From: Paenibacillus catalpae
GTDB taxonomy: Bacteria > Bacillota > Bacilli > Paenibacillales > Paenibacillaceae
Length of the DNA: 64,000 bases
Assembly: GCF_900112695.1 (NCBI RefSeq)
Contig: NZ_FOMT01000001.1
Location: forward strand, 1,722,083-1,786,082
Direction of reading: 5' to 3'
The translations under genes were made by a program, and so were the position numbers. The notes below the pieces were generated by a model. The model was not told the DNA's origin, ran no database searches, and saw only the letters and a list, made by a program, of their open reading frames with translations. Positions 42,007 through 52,021 of this stretch are shown piece after piece. Position 1 is the stretch's first letter. Every line of letters begins with the position of its first letter.

Positions 42007-43668
42007 TTATAATGGACTCGAAGAAGATGTACGATGATCTGATTTTATATCCAATTGAAGGCCATCGTCCAGAGAATAGCCGTAATCCCTGTAATCCTGC
42101 GGAGTGACGCCTACCAGCTTTTTAAACAAATAAGTAAAATACGCGGTTGTCTGAATGCCCACCTGATCTGCAACCTCGTACACTTTAATATGGGGATCCT
42201 GAAGCAGCTTCTTGGCACGTCCGATCCGGGTGTCCTGGACGAACTCGGAGATCGTCCGGCCCATCTCTCTCTTGAACAATACGCTGAGGTAGCTGGCGTT
42301 CAAGTTGAACTGCTCTGCCAATTGCTTTACCGTCCAGTGTTCGTGGATCCGCTCCTCGATAAACAGGGATACCTTCCGCATCAGATTATGCTGCTGATTC
42401 AAGTGCGCCTTCTGCTCGGTCGCCGTATACCGCTGCACGTAGCCGGCCAGCAGCTCCGCCATCTGTGAGGCACTGCCGCAATCAAGCATTTGCCGCCACA
42501 TCAGTATGTTCGCCTCGCCATCCGGCTCGTTCCTCCACTTCAAATGGCGGATCAGCTCGCCAAGGATGCTCATCGCGAAGGCATGTACATAAGAAAATGA
42601 AGCATTTCCTGTCGCTAACAGCGCCTCTTTGATTCGATTCATGTATTCAGCTACTTGCTCCGCATCGCCCGAGTCCAATCCCTTAAGCAAGCCCGGGACA
42701 AATTCGTCATGCATGCGGTATGCCGCGAAATCTCCCGGCTCTACGTCGTTGCAGCGCACGATCTGCCCATTGCCTATAAGCCTTGCCTTGGTCATGCTGA
42801 ATCGGATTTCCCTGTACAGCAGCGGCGCATCTTCCCATCTGAAGCCTTCACGGCTGCAGCCGATTGTAACGGTAGCCCCGTATTGATCACTCATAATGGA
42901 TTGAATGAATTGGAACTGCTTCTCTACTTTGGCCCGCGCTGCCGGCAATGGATTGACATGGAGCGCAACGAATTCATCCGATGTTGTTTGCGCAATCCAG
43001 ATATCTTCGTCGTAGGAGAAGGCAATCTCTAATGTTTTCTTAAGGCTGCTGCCAAGCAACATTCGATGCTTTGCCTCCATGCCGGAAGAGGGATAACGGT
43101 CCAAGCCTAATACGATAATCTGGTATCCAAGATTTAGAACGGGCAGCGTCAGCAGGCCATCCCATGAGGCAATAAGCTCTTCCACGGGAAGGGATTCCGC
43201 AATCAATTCGTCAACGAACCTTTCTTTGACGAGCTTTATGCTGCCGGACACTCTTCTCTCCAGCTTCCGGGTTTGCTCGACGACTTCCCTCCTCATCTCA
43301 ATCGCTGCCCGGAAGCTCTGCAGTCGCAACGCAACCTCTTCCGTCTTGAGAGGCTTCAGCACATAAGCTTGTGCGCCGACATGGATGGCGTCCTGGACGA
43401 ATTCGAATTCATTGTAGCCGCTTATCATCAGAATCTGTAAATGAGGGTGTATTCGCTTCGCTTCTGCCGCAAGCTCGATACCCGACATGCCGGGCATGGA
43501 CACGTCGGAGATAAGCACGTCGAAGTGATAGCTTTGCAGAAATTCTACAGCCTCCTCCCCTGATTCCGCTGTTGATGGGGACTCGAAGCCAAGCTCCTCC
43601 CATTCCATGAATCGGACGAGTCCCAGTACATGCGATATTTCGTCATCCACAATAAGCACGTTCAGCAT
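42007..43668 (-). CDS. YesN-type response regulator (REC + AraC HTH)
   Basis: A 553-residue regulator. Receiver domain (1-120; LIVDDEISH, Asp in VLISDVSMPGMSG, Lys in YVLKPLKTE), a central region of about 300 residues, and an AraC-type DNA-binding domain at the C-terminus (WTVKQLAEQFNLNASYLSVL and YEVADQVGIQTTAYFTYLFK). Pairs with the YesM-type kinase directly upstream; the two genes are 2 bases apart. An earlier ATG at 43737 would overlap the kinase gene; AAGGGG lies 8 bases before ATG 43668. Probably activates the adjacent sugar-import genes. Confidence 0.92.
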   Translation of the reverse strand: MLNVLIVDDEISHVLGLVRFMEWEELGFESPSTAESGEEAVEFLQSYHFDVLISDVSMPGMSGIELAAEAKRIHPHLQILMISGYNEFEFVQDAIHVGAQAYVLKPLKTEEVALRLQSFRAAIEMRREVVEQTRKLERRVSGSIKLVKERFVDELIAESLPVEELIASWDGLLTLPVLNLGYQIIVLGLDRYPSSGMEAKHRMLLGSSLKKTLEIAFSYDEDIWIAQTTSDEFVALHVNPLPAARAKVEKQFQFIQSIMSDQYGATVTIGCSREGFRWEDAPLLYREIRFSMTKARLIGNGQIVRCNDVEPGDFAAYRMHDEFVPGLLKGLDSGDAEQVAEYMNRIKEALLATGNASFSYVHAFAMSILGELIRHLKWRNEPDGEANILMWRQMLDCGSASQMAELLAGYVQRYTATEQKAHLNQQHNLMRKVSLFIEERIHEHWTVKQLAEQFNLNASYLSVLFKREMGRTISEFVQDTRIGRAKKLLQDPHIKVYEVADQVGIQTTAYFTYLFKKLVGVTPQDYRDYGYSLDDGLQLDIKSDHRTSSSSPL

Positions 43669-43670
43669 CA

Positions 43671-45470
43671 CTATCGCCCCTTCCTTATAGCTGGCTGGAC
43701 CTGGCAAGCCGGAAAATCTATGGTCACCAGCGTCCACGCCCCCAATGCGCTTTCTAAGGTGTAACAGGCATCGGTGCCAAAATAAAGCGCCAGACGCTCC
43801 TTTATATTGGCGGAGCCACAGCCGTTGCCTTTGCCCGCATACCTACCTTCCGCGAGCTGCGTGATCGTAACCTCCGGTATACCCTGCCCATTGTCGTACA
43901 CCGACATCATGACCCGGTCGTCCAGTCTGGCCATGGAAATGCGGATGAAGGCGTCCGGCCTTCGAACAATGGCTCCATGCTGATAGCAGTTCTCCACAAT
44001 CGGCTGCAGCACGGTCTTGATCGTATATAGATCAAGCACGGAATCGTCAATGTCCCATTCTACCCGGACCTTGCCAGGGTAACGGAATTGACAGATATCC
44101 AGATAGGCCTTCGCATGCTCTACCTCTTCCCTGATCCGGATAACGCTGATCTGATTGTTCAGCGTCAGCCTGTAGAAGGTCGTCAGCGAGTCGATAATCT
44201 GAATCTGCTCCTGATCCCGGGCAATCATCGCGCGCCAGCGAAGCAGCCCGAGCGAATTATAGATGAAATGTGGATTTATCTGGGCCTGCAGTGCTTTGAA
44301 AGCCTGCTCCTTCTCCTGCAGTCCGGCATGCGTAATATCCTCCACAAGCTTGCCCAGCCGCTCGGACATCAGATTAAACATATTTTCCAGCTCGCCTAAC
44401 TCGTCCCTTTCGCTGTACCGAATCGCCGCTTCGAACTCGCCGCGCGACAGGTCACCCATCCGGTTGCCAAGCTTGCGAAGGCGCCGGACGATGTTTTGCA
44501 CGACAGTCATCATCAGCGAAATGGACAGCAGCAGGAAGAAAATTGTAATGCCCACGATCAATAGCAGTGTTTTGCGGTCTTCGACACTTAGCTGCTTCAT
44601 GGCCGTGAACGATACGACGTTCCACCCGGAAGAAAGAGGCTTAACGATCAGCAGTTCTTTGCTATGCGTGAGATCCAGCCAATCAGCCGTATTGGCGGCA
44701 GGCTCCTCTGCGAAATCCTCCTGCCACTCGTTCAGCGCGAGCTTCTTCCCGATCTGCTTCCTATCGGTCGAGGCTAGAATGCTGCGGTCATGATCAACGA
44801 TGAACAGGCTCCCCCGATCGTTAAACGGATGGTTGACCAGTTCTCCGAATACGGCGTCATAATTCAGCAATATATATACAAGACCCAGCGGATTCCCCGT
44901 CGTGTCCATTATTTTGTGCGTTATGACAACGCGATCGGGGTTGCCAGGCACGCTGCTCCATTTGAGCGGCTCCGCGGCAGCCATCGTATTCCGATACCAA
45001 ATGCTTTCCTCTTGACCTGCTATGATTCTCGATTCCGGACGCCATAAGAGCTGACCATCCTGCACAAGCGTATCGTTTGTATGATAGATACGAAAATCTA
45101 TAATGCCGGGCAAATATTTGCCCGTGATTAGGAAGGTGCGATCTATGTAATTGACGGTATCCACCACTTTGGCCATATCATCGTATTGTCTGGAGAGACG
45201 GGCCGCCAGCTCGCCATCGGTCGCCGTTCGGACGGCTAGAAGATCATAATTCCGTTTACTGAAATCAGCGATCTGCGCCGTTTGACGGGCAGACTCATCC
45301 ACGGCGGACAAGTAGCTGTTGTGGAAGCCCCGAACGACCAGATAGACGGCCCCGCTCCCCAGCAGCAGCGTCGGCAGCAGCAGGATAAGCACGTATAGGG
45401 CCAAAATTTTGCCGCGGAGGCTCATGCCGCGTGTAAATCTGATCATCCATCGAGAGAGAGGGACGCGCAA
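43671..45470 (-). CDS. YesM-type sensor histidine kinase
   Basis: A 599-residue membrane kinase. One helix near residues 20-42, an extracellular sensor of about 250 residues, a second helix near 295-320, then HAMP, the His_kinase block QAQINPHFIYNSLGLLRWRA (phospho-acceptor His) and HATPase_c (VENCYQHGAIV, YDNGQGIPEVTI). Two-helix topology with a large external domain is typical for sensing sugars via a binding protein. AGGAGG lies 8 bases before a TTG at 45470; upstream frame (45533) has no ribosome site. Follows the ABC importer operon after a strong terminator. Confidence 0.9.
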   Translation of the reverse strand: MRVPLSRWMIRFTRGMSLRGKILALYVLILLLPTLLLGSGAVYLVVRGFHNSYLSAVDESARQTAQIADFSKRNYDLLAVRTATDGELAARLSRQYDDMAKVVDTVNYIDRTFLITGKYLPGIIDFRIYHTNDTLVQDGQLLWRPESRIIAGQEESIWYRNTMAAAEPLKWSSVPGNPDRVVITHKIMDTTGNPLGLVYILLNYDAVFGELVNHPFNDRGSLFIVDHDRSILASTDRKQIGKKLALNEWQEDFAEEPAANTADWLDLTHSKELLIVKPLSSGWNVVSFTAMKQLSVEDRKTLLLIVGITIFFLLLSISLMMTVVQNIVRRLRKLGNRMGDLSRGEFEAAIRYSERDELGELENMFNLMSERLGKLVEDITHAGLQEKEQAFKALQAQINPHFIYNSLGLLRWRAMIARDQEQIQIIDSLTTFYRLTLNNQISVIRIREEVEHAKAYLDICQFRYPGKVRVEWDIDDSVLDLYTIKTVLQPIVENCYQHGAIVRRPDAFIRISMARLDDRVMMSVYDNGQGIPEVTITQLAEGRYAGKGNGCGSANIKERLALYFGTDACYTLESALGAWTLVTIDFPACQVQPAIRKGR

Positions 45471-45534
45471 GAAATCACCCTCCTTTTCCGCTATTTTTGA
45501 ATGCTGCGCAGTCCAATAGCAGCTGCTTGCCAAC

Positions 45535-45585
45535 TAAAAAACAGCCGACGGAAGGGAAGCCGGCATCTCCGGCTTCCCTTCCGTC
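45535..45585 (-). terminator. Strong terminator after the ABC importer operon
   Basis: Minus-strand 17-bp perfect stem (GACGGAAGGGAAGCCGG with its complement, AGATG loop) and a following GGCTGTTTTTT. Lies between the solute-binding protein gene and the kinase gene, so the kinase/regulator pair is either weakly read through or has its own promoter. Confidence 0.92.
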
Positions 45586-45612
45586 ACGGCTTAACTGCAC
45601 CGTCTATATGAA

Positions 45613-47313
45613 TTACTCTCCGAATTGCTTGGACAGGAGCTGATGCCATTCATCCTTCAGCTCACTCCAATGCGCTCGCTTCTCAAGCGCCGACTGGAAT
45701 TCGCTCCAAGCGGCTTCGAAGGCGTTGTCGTCCTTGGCCATCATCAGTTTGGCCTTGTATTCTTTCCTTACGTTTTCGAGCTCCGGCAAATACTTCTCCC
45801 ACAGGCTGCCCGGTTCGGACTTAACCATGTCATATGGCTCCGCGACCCGAATGGCACCCATTTTACCGATAGCCGTAGTGAAGTCGATCGTCTTTTGCCG
45901 TCCCGCTATATTGTCGGTACCCTCGTAATTCCACCAAGGATACCACTCGTTGCTGTACGAGGAAGCTGCGTAAAGCTCAGGCGTCGTGCTTGCTTTCTTC
46001 GATGCGTCACCGGAATCGTGAAGCTGCTGGTAGTTATCGTCGATATAATGCCATTTGCCCAGCGGCTGATCAACCCAGTCCCAATAGGTTCCCGGAGGAC
46101 CGCCATCGATGACCTGCTGCATTTCCGGCTTAGGCTGAAGCGAATAATCGAAGAAGGCCAGTATGGCGTCCAGATTTTTAGATTTTTTGCTGATGTATAC
46201 GTCATCGCCCGGATACGGATTGACGATTTGGTTAATGCCGATTTTGTCTACACCAGAAACTTTAGGATAAGGGATGGTTTGATAATACCAGGCCGGCGCT
46301 GTCGGCCCATTGAGAACTTCCCAAATCTGAGCATCCATGTTGAAGAAGCCGCCGGCATTCATCGCGGTACGTCCGGACTGATTTTTTTCCTTGTAGCGTT
46401 CTTTTTTATCTGTAATAGCTTCCTTGTCGATCAAGCCTTCGCGATACATTTTGTTCATCCATTTGTAAGCTGCTTTGTATTGCGGATTGTCATAGATGAA
46501 CTGGTAGTCTTCGCCCTTCTTCTCCACCGGAATAACGCCGCCTGCCGTACCGGTAGACACGCCAAATGTGCTTAGAATAACATTCTCGTCGTTAGCATCC
46601 GACAGGAAGCCGAGCGGGATAAGCTTGTTGCCGGAAGCGTCCGTTTGCTGGCTGGCTGCCTGCAAATATGTTTCCACGCCTTCAATAGTAGCCAAATCTT
46701 CTTTCTTCATGCCTGCTTTCTCCAGCACGTCTTCGCGCACGAACCATCCAAGCGATGCCCAGCCCGGCCACGGGTCTTGAGGATTCTGGTCAAACCAGGT
46801 TGGAATGGACCATATGTGACCGTCCTTATCCTTCATGGCCTCCAGGTATTCTTTCGGAATGGACGCAAGTCCCGGATATTTGTCCGGCATATTGAAGTAT
46901 TGCTCAAGCGGCTGAATGGTGCCGGACCGGATCATCGAGGTATTGATAACGTCGCTCCTTCCGAAGATTGCGGCATCTTCAAAGCCGCCCGTATTCAGCT
47001 TCAAATTAAGAGCAGTCGAAGCGTCGCCTTGCGTGGATTCGATCTGCACGTCAACGAAAGGCTCGTTCTCTCTCCAATATTTCTGTATCAGGCTATCGTT
47101 GTTGACGGTCATTGTCCATCCAAGCCAAAGATTAAATTTTCCTCCTTGCTGCTTGCCGCCCTCCGCCGTCTGTCCGGACTGTTCCGGTTCTTGCGATGGC
47201 GAATTGGAAGAGTTCGAGTTGCCGCCTCCGCCCGAGCAGGCGGTTAGTGCCAGCATAAGCGCGGCGAGCGCGCCGGCTGTTGTCTGCTTCGCGTTAAATG
47301 TTCGACTTTTCAT
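45613..47313 (-). CDS. Sugar ABC transporter solute-binding lipoprotein (LplA-like)
   Basis: A 566-residue lipoprotein: signal peptide with lipobox LALTAC (Cys about 26), a low-complexity linker (GGGGNSNSSNSPSQEPEQSG), then a family-1 extracellular binding domain (FNLWLGWTMTVNNDSLIQ; MKEYLEAMKDKDGHIWSIP-like region). It captures the sugar outside the membrane for the two permeases encoded upstream. Long family-1 proteins of this type usually bind oligosaccharides; the locus suggests manno- or galactomanno-oligosaccharides. Confidence 0.9.
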   Translation of the reverse strand: MKSRTFNAKQTTAGALAALMLALTACSGGGGNSNSSNSPSQEPEQSGQTAEGGKQQGGKFNLWLGWTMTVNNDSLIQKYWRENEPFVDVQIESTQGDASTALNLKLNTGGFEDAAIFGRSDVINTSMIRSGTIQPLEQYFNMPDKYPGLASIPKEYLEAMKDKDGHIWSIPTWFDQNPQDPWPGWASLGWFVREDVLEKAGMKKEDLATIEGVETYLQAASQQTDASGNKLIPLGFLSDANDENVILSTFGVSTGTAGGVIPVEKKGEDYQFIYDNPQYKAAYKWMNKMYREGLIDKEAITDKKERYKEKNQSGRTAMNAGGFFNMDAQIWEVLNGPTAPAWYYQTIPYPKVSGVDKIGINQIVNPYPGDDVYISKKSKNLDAILAFFDYSLQPKPEMQQVIDGGPPGTYWDWVDQPLGKWHYIDDNYQQLHDSGDASKKASTTPELYAASSYSNEWYPWWNYEGTDNIAGRQKTIDFTTAIGKMGAIRVAEPYDMVKSEPGSLWEKYLPELENVRKEYKAKLMMAKDDNAFEAAWSEFQSALEKRAHWSELKDEWHQLLSKQFGE

Positions 47314-47396
47314 TTTCGTTGCCCCTCTCTGTCTAGCTTGTTTTGGTATATTTGGTTGTTCCTTATACCCTGCAATAACTCTCGATCAGAAACGAA

Positions 47397-48293
47397 TTAA
47401 CCTTTAACCGAACCAATCATTACGCCTTTGACAAAATACTTCTGAAGGAACGGATACACGCACAGAATCGGGATGGCGCTTACCATAACGGTTGCCATCT
47501 TGACGGACATCAACGTCACCTCGGACAGGTTGCTGCCCCGCGCGAGTGCCTCCACGTTGTTATTGGAGCCCATCACCACCGAGATATCCTGGGCAGACAG
47601 CAGCTGCTGCAGGAACGTTTGGACCGGAATCAGATCTTGATCCGAGACGAAGAAGGCACCGGCGAACCAGTCGTTCCAATGCATAACGCCCGTGAAGAGA
47701 CCAAGCGCTGCCAGCATCGGCTTGGACAGCGGAATGATGATCGAGAACAGCACTCTTGGCGGCTTGGCGCCATCCATTTCCGCCGATTCGATCAACGCTT
47801 CGGGAATGCCATGGATAAACTTCAGCATGACGAACATGTTCCAGGCCGAGAATGCGCTCGGCAAAATGTATACCCAGAACGTGTTGATCAGCGACAGGTT
47901 ATACAGCTGGATATAGAACGGAATAAGACCGCCGCTGAACAGCATTGTAATCAGGATGAGCGTCAGCAGCGTCTTTCTCGCCGGCATCTGCCTGTAGGAC
48001 AAGGCGAACGCCGCAAGCAGAGTCACCAGAAGACCGCTGAACGTGCCGACGATCGTACGAAGAATCGTAATCAGGTAGGAATGTTGAATGACCGAGTTGC
48101 CAAGCACGATCTGAAAGTTGGACAACGTGAATTTTCTCGGCCACAAGTATACGCCTCCCTTGGCCGCATCGCTTCCCACATTCAGGGAAATCGCCAGCAT
48201 GTACATGAACGGATACAGGACGGACAGGCAGAGCACCAGCAGTATCAGGGTAATAAGCGCCTGTCCGATCTTTTCGCTTGTTGAACGTTTCAT
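47397..48293 (-). CDS. Sugar ABC transporter permease (LplC/YtcP-like)
   Basis: A 298-residue inner membrane permease with six helices. The EAA-type coupling loop appears in LIESAEMDGAKPPRVLFSII. A MalG-type partner of the upstream permease (3-base gap). Imports sugar delivered by the lipoprotein. No ATPase gene is nearby, so a shared MsmX-type ATPase encoded elsewhere is expected. Confidence 0.92.
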   Translation of the reverse strand: MKRSTSEKIGQALITLILLVLCLSVLYPFMYMLAISLNVGSDAAKGGVYLWPRKFTLSNFQIVLGNSVIQHSYLITILRTIVGTFSGLLVTLLAAFALSYRQMPARKTLLTLILITMLFSGGLIPFYIQLYNLSLINTFWVYILPSAFSAWNMFVMLKFIHGIPEALIESAEMDGAKPPRVLFSIIIPLSKPMLAALGLFTGVMHWNDWFAGAFFVSDQDLIPVQTFLQQLLSAQDISVVMGSNNNVEALARGSNLSEVTLMSVKMATVMVSAIPILCVYPFLQKYFVKGVMIGSVKG

Positions 48294-48296
48294 CGG

Positions 48297-49190
48297 TTAC
48301 CAGAGCCCCTCCCCGTTGATTTTTCTGGCCATTTGGTTGGTGACGAGAACCAGAAGCAGACTGATGACCGAAGATAACAGTCCTACCGCAGTCGCCATTC
48401 CGAAGTAGCCTTGCTGCAAGCCGCTTCGAAGGATATAGGTGTCCAGAACATCCGCAACCGGTTGGTTGGCCGGATTCATGAGCGGATAAATCTGATCCAT
48501 GCCGACCGCTATGAGACTTGGCATGCTCAGGATCAGAACGATGGAGATCGTCGGAAGAATACCCGGGAACGTAATATGCCGAATTTGCGCCAGGCGGCCC
48601 GCTCCTTCTACCTTGGCTGCCTCGTAGAGCTGCGGATCGATAGTCGTAATGGCTGCCAGATACAAAATCGTGTTCCAGCCGACCTCCTTCCATAACCCGC
48701 TGACCACAACCATTGGCCGGAACCACTCGGTCGACCCCAGGAAGAATACCGGATCGCCGCCAAGCGATACGATCAGCTGATTGACCAGACCGTTGTCCAG
48801 AGTCAGCAGCGACTGCAGAATGTAAGCGACTACAATCCAGGAGAAAAAGTGGGGCAGATAGCTGACCGACTGGACGAATCGCTTAAACCCTCCCCGGCTC
48901 ACCTCGTTAATCATCAGAGCAAGAATGATTGGGGCGGGAAAGCCAAACACGAACTTCAGGAACGCGATGTAAAGCGTGTTTCTCACCACGAGCCAGAATT
49001 GACTGTCCTGAAGGAACGCAAAATTTTCGAAGCCGGTCCAGGGGCTGTTCCAAATGGTGTATCCAATATGGAAGTTCTTGAACGCGACCTGAATGCCGGC
49101 CATGGGCACGTAGCTGAATAACAGAAGCAGCACGACGGCCGGCATGATCATGAGATATTGCCATTTGTACTTGCGTATGGCAGCAAACAT
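48297..49190 (-). CDS. Sugar ABC transporter permease (LplB/YteP-like)
   Basis: A 297-residue MalF-type permease with six helices and the EAA loop LYEAAKVEGAGRLAQIRHIT. First gene of the importer operon as seen here, 167 bases after the beta-mannosidase gene, so it probably has its own promoter or is read from that gene. AGAGGTGA lies 7-9 bases before ATG 49190, a better start than the open frame at 49226. Confidence 0.9.
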   Translation of the reverse strand: MFAAIRKYKWQYLMIMPAVVLLLLFSYVPMAGIQVAFKNFHIGYTIWNSPWTGFENFAFLQDSQFWLVVRNTLYIAFLKFVFGFPAPIILALMINEVSRGGFKRFVQSVSYLPHFFSWIVVAYILQSLLTLDNGLVNQLIVSLGGDPVFFLGSTEWFRPMVVVSGLWKEVGWNTILYLAAITTIDPQLYEAAKVEGAGRLAQIRHITFPGILPTISIVLILSMPSLIAVGMDQIYPLMNPANQPVADVLDTYILRSGLQQGYFGMATAVGLLSSVISLLLVLVTNQMARKINGEGLW

Positions 49191-49357
49191 CGTATCACCT
49201 CTTTCTATCTTGATTTTACGTGACAACGAAATCCCGAACTACGCAACAACGATTGGTTTTCTATCGCTATGTTTGTCAATTTGGGCAGGCAGCCCCGAAG
49301 AGAAAGGACACACGCATGCGGCTATTGCCATGGCATGTGTCCCTTACGATGCAAAGC

Positions 49358-51829
49358 TTATTCAAAAGTATCGTATAAGCTCGTAACCGATAGCTGTTCG
49401 CGGAATGCCTCGAGGCTAAGCGGTTCGGACAAGCCGTTCTTCGGCACGTTTACAACAGCAGGCTGATCGGCCGAAAGAGCAAATACATTATCGCTCCATC
49501 TGGCGTCGGCGCGGCTCAGCTCCAGCAGAACGAAAGGCGCAAAAGACCGGCTCTCCAGCGTAACAACGAACCGGTCATCTTCTTCAGTCACGGCTGCGCT
49601 GATCTCCGGATTCAGCAGCTCGAAATGCTTTGGCTTCACAAACAATGCCGTACCGGCGCTGACCGTCTTCCCGAAGGAGACAAATTCAAAGGTCAAATAG
49701 CTTTGGCTGAGCTGTTCTTTGGTCGTCAGCGTCCCCGAGAAGTCCAACGAGACAATCTCTTCCGAGGAGAATGCGCCTAGGGATACTTCGGCTTCGCCGG
49801 TCTGGATCACCTCCGAACTGCGGTCGAGCAGCCGCCAGCGCAGCTGTCCGCGGACGACCCTCCGCGTTTCATTGGTCACATGCAGCGCTACCGTTGTTCC
49901 TTCTTCTAGAGCGGATGCCAGGACCGGCGCGAAGAACCGTTTGGCGGCATGATGCGTCGCCTTCCATCTGCCGAAGTAGTCAAGGCTTGACCAGGATGCA
50001 CCCGGCCAGATGTCATTGAGCTGCCAGTAGACCGCGCCCATGCATCTGCCGCGATTGCGTCTCCAATGCTCTATGCCGACCCGCATGCCTTCGGCCTGAA
50101 TGAGCTGGGAGACGTACAGCAGCGTTTCGAAGTTTCTTGGATACTTAAAATATTCGCTGATGTAGTACATGATTTTCTCGTTGCCGGTACCGTTCTTTTG
50201 ATGAGCCTCCATTACCCGCGAGAAGATGTTCCGGTCTTCGGGCAGCGTAAATGTCTCGACCGTCTTGATGGACGGGAACGACTGCAGACCAAACTCGGAC
50301 ATGAAACGGGGATGCAGTGTCCGGTATTCCGTTATCGGCTTCCGTCCGTGCCAGACATCCCAATAATGCATGTCGCCGATATTTTCGTTGTTCGGATCCT
50401 CAATGCCGCCCTTGGAGGATGGTGACGACACCAGATAGGACGTGTTTGGATCGAGCGAGCGCGACAACACCGGCAGGAATTGTTCGAACTGCTTCAGGTA
50501 ATCATCGCGCTGTTTCTCGCCGTAACGCTCCGTCCACCCCCAATACGCCCAGGCGTATTCCAGCTCGTTGTTCCCGCTCCAGATGCCAAGCGAGGCGTGG
50601 TGGCGAATCCGCTTCATATTGTCGATTGTCTCCAGCCGGATATTTTCCTTGAATTCATCATTGAAGTCGTAAGCGCCGCAAGCATACAGGTGGTCCTGCC
50701 ACACGATCAGACCGTGGCGGTCGCACAGGTCATAGAAGTAATCGTCAGCATAATATCCTCCGCCCCAGACGCGGATGCAGTTGTAGTTGGCTTCGACGCA
50801 GCTTCGGATCAGCTGTTCAGTCCGCTCGTTGCTGCGCCGTCCGAAGATGTTGTCTTCCGGAATGAAGTTAGCCCCCATCGCGAAGATTTCATGCCCGTTT
50901 ACCTCAAACGCAAACGATTCGCCCCACTCATCCGGCTGGCGGACAACGCGAAGCGTCCGAAGTCCGATGTTCAGCGAACGCTCGTCAAGAACCTGTTCTC
51001 CGTTAAGCAGTTGAACCAGCACCGCGTACAAGGGCTGACTTCCAAGATTGTTCGGCCACCATAACTCAGGATTCGGAATATCAATCACAAGCTTGGCGGT
51101 GTCGCTGACCTGGCGAACTGATGCTTTCAGTGTCCGTCCGTCCGGCGTCCCGATTGCAGCCTGAAGAGCAAGCGGCACATCGGAAGTCCAGCGCTGTAAG
51201 TCTGCCGCGATCTCTACCGTGACAAGGTTATCGCCATGCTTCTGCGTGATGTAGATATCGTCAATTCGGCCGATATTAAACCCGCGCAGCGAAATATCCC
51301 GCCAGATTCCCATATCCGGCAGCTGCGGACCCCAGTCCCAGCCAAACATGCTATGCGCCTTGCGCAAATGCGAGATGCCCGGCACTGCGTCGGCGCAGCT
51401 CGTCAAATGATGCTCCTTATCCTTTGCGATCACGAAGTTCGTTGCCGACCGGATGATGACATGGATCTCATTGCGGCCTGCAGACAACAGCCTCTTCACG
51501 TCGGCTTCGTATGTCCGGTGCATATTATCCGTATTTAATACCGCTTGTCCGTTTACGTACACTTCGCATAACGTATCCAGTCCCTCGCAGCGAAGCAGTA
51601 CGCGGTCCATCAGCAGCAAGTCCTCGTCGACGAGGACACTGCGGCGGTATTCATAGTCGAATTTGGTCAGCTCCAAAATATCGAATTCGTTATCGCGGAA
51701 ATAAGGATCTTCCATCTTGCCGGCGGACATCAAATCATGGAATACCGAGCCCGGAACAATCGCTTCGTTCCATTCCGCCTCATCCGTTCTTTTCATCATC
51801 CAATTGCCGTTTAGCGTCACTGAGCGCAT
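49358..51829 (-). CDS. GH2 beta-mannosidase
   Basis: An 823-residue family GH2 enzyme: N-terminal sugar-binding domain (GNWMMKRTDEAEWNEAIVPG), Ig-like and barrel domains. Acid/base Glu in WSGNNELEYAWAYWGWTE and nucleophile Glu in MSEFGLQSFPS, the pattern of beta-mannosidases rather than beta-galactosidases. It should remove terminal beta-mannose from manno-oligosaccharides in the cytoplasm. The open frame reaches 51958, but AGGTTGATAAGC precedes ATG 51829. The AraC gene at 52022 is divergent. Confidence 0.92.
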   Translation of the reverse strand: MRSVTLNGNWMMKRTDEAEWNEAIVPGSVFHDLMSAGKMEDPYFRDNEFDILELTKFDYEYRRSVLVDEDLLLMDRVLLRCEGLDTLCEVYVNGQAVLNTDNMHRTYEADVKRLLSAGRNEIHVIIRSATNFVIAKDKEHHLTSCADAVPGISHLRKAHSMFGWDWGPQLPDMGIWRDISLRGFNIGRIDDIYITQKHGDNLVTVEIAADLQRWTSDVPLALQAAIGTPDGRTLKASVRQVSDTAKLVIDIPNPELWWPNNLGSQPLYAVLVQLLNGEQVLDERSLNIGLRTLRVVRQPDEWGESFAFEVNGHEIFAMGANFIPEDNIFGRRSNERTEQLIRSCVEANYNCIRVWGGGYYADDYFYDLCDRHGLIVWQDHLYACGAYDFNDEFKENIRLETIDNMKRIRHHASLGIWSGNNELEYAWAYWGWTERYGEKQRDDYLKQFEQFLPVLSRSLDPNTSYLVSSPSSKGGIEDPNNENIGDMHYWDVWHGRKPITEYRTLHPRFMSEFGLQSFPSIKTVETFTLPEDRNIFSRVMEAHQKNGTGNEKIMYYISEYFKYPRNFETLLYVSQLIQAEGMRVGIEHWRRNRGRCMGAVYWQLNDIWPGASWSSLDYFGRWKATHHAAKRFFAPVLASALEEGTTVALHVTNETRRVVRGQLRWRLLDRSSEVIQTGEAEVSLGAFSSEEIVSLDFSGTLTTKEQLSQSYLTFEFVSFGKTVSAGTALFVKPKHFELLNPEISAAVTEEDDRFVVTLESRSFAPFVLLELSRADARWSDNVFALSADQPAVVNVPKNGLSEPLSLEAFREQLSVTSLYDTFE

Positions 51830-51951
51830 GCTTATCAACCTGCTTTCAAATATATATATTGTGCTGGAATGATGCATTACCCTCCGAGTTACGGTATGAA
51901 TAAGGCATGATTCGGTCCTATAGTAGCATTTGAAGCGGAATTGGGTCTTGC

Positions 51952-51979
51952 TTTGCAAAACCTATTTTTGTGCTATATT
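51952..51979 (+). promoter_or_regulatory. Candidate promoter of the second AraC gene
   Basis: TTTGCA and TATATT with a 16-base spacer, about 40 bases before the AAGGAGG site. It lies in the 192-base divergent gap shared with the beta-mannosidase gene. Confidence 0.4.
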
Positions 51980-52021
51980 AACATCAGGAATTCTTCTCAA
52001 GCAGACAAGGAGGCACACGTC

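Noticed and set aside
45625..46575. 316-codon plus-strand open frame
   Set aside because: Antisense shadow of the solute-binding protein gene without a start signal.
47899..48726. 275-codon minus-strand frame across the two permease genes
   Set aside because: It is out of frame with both permeases, which have full family features; a chance frame.
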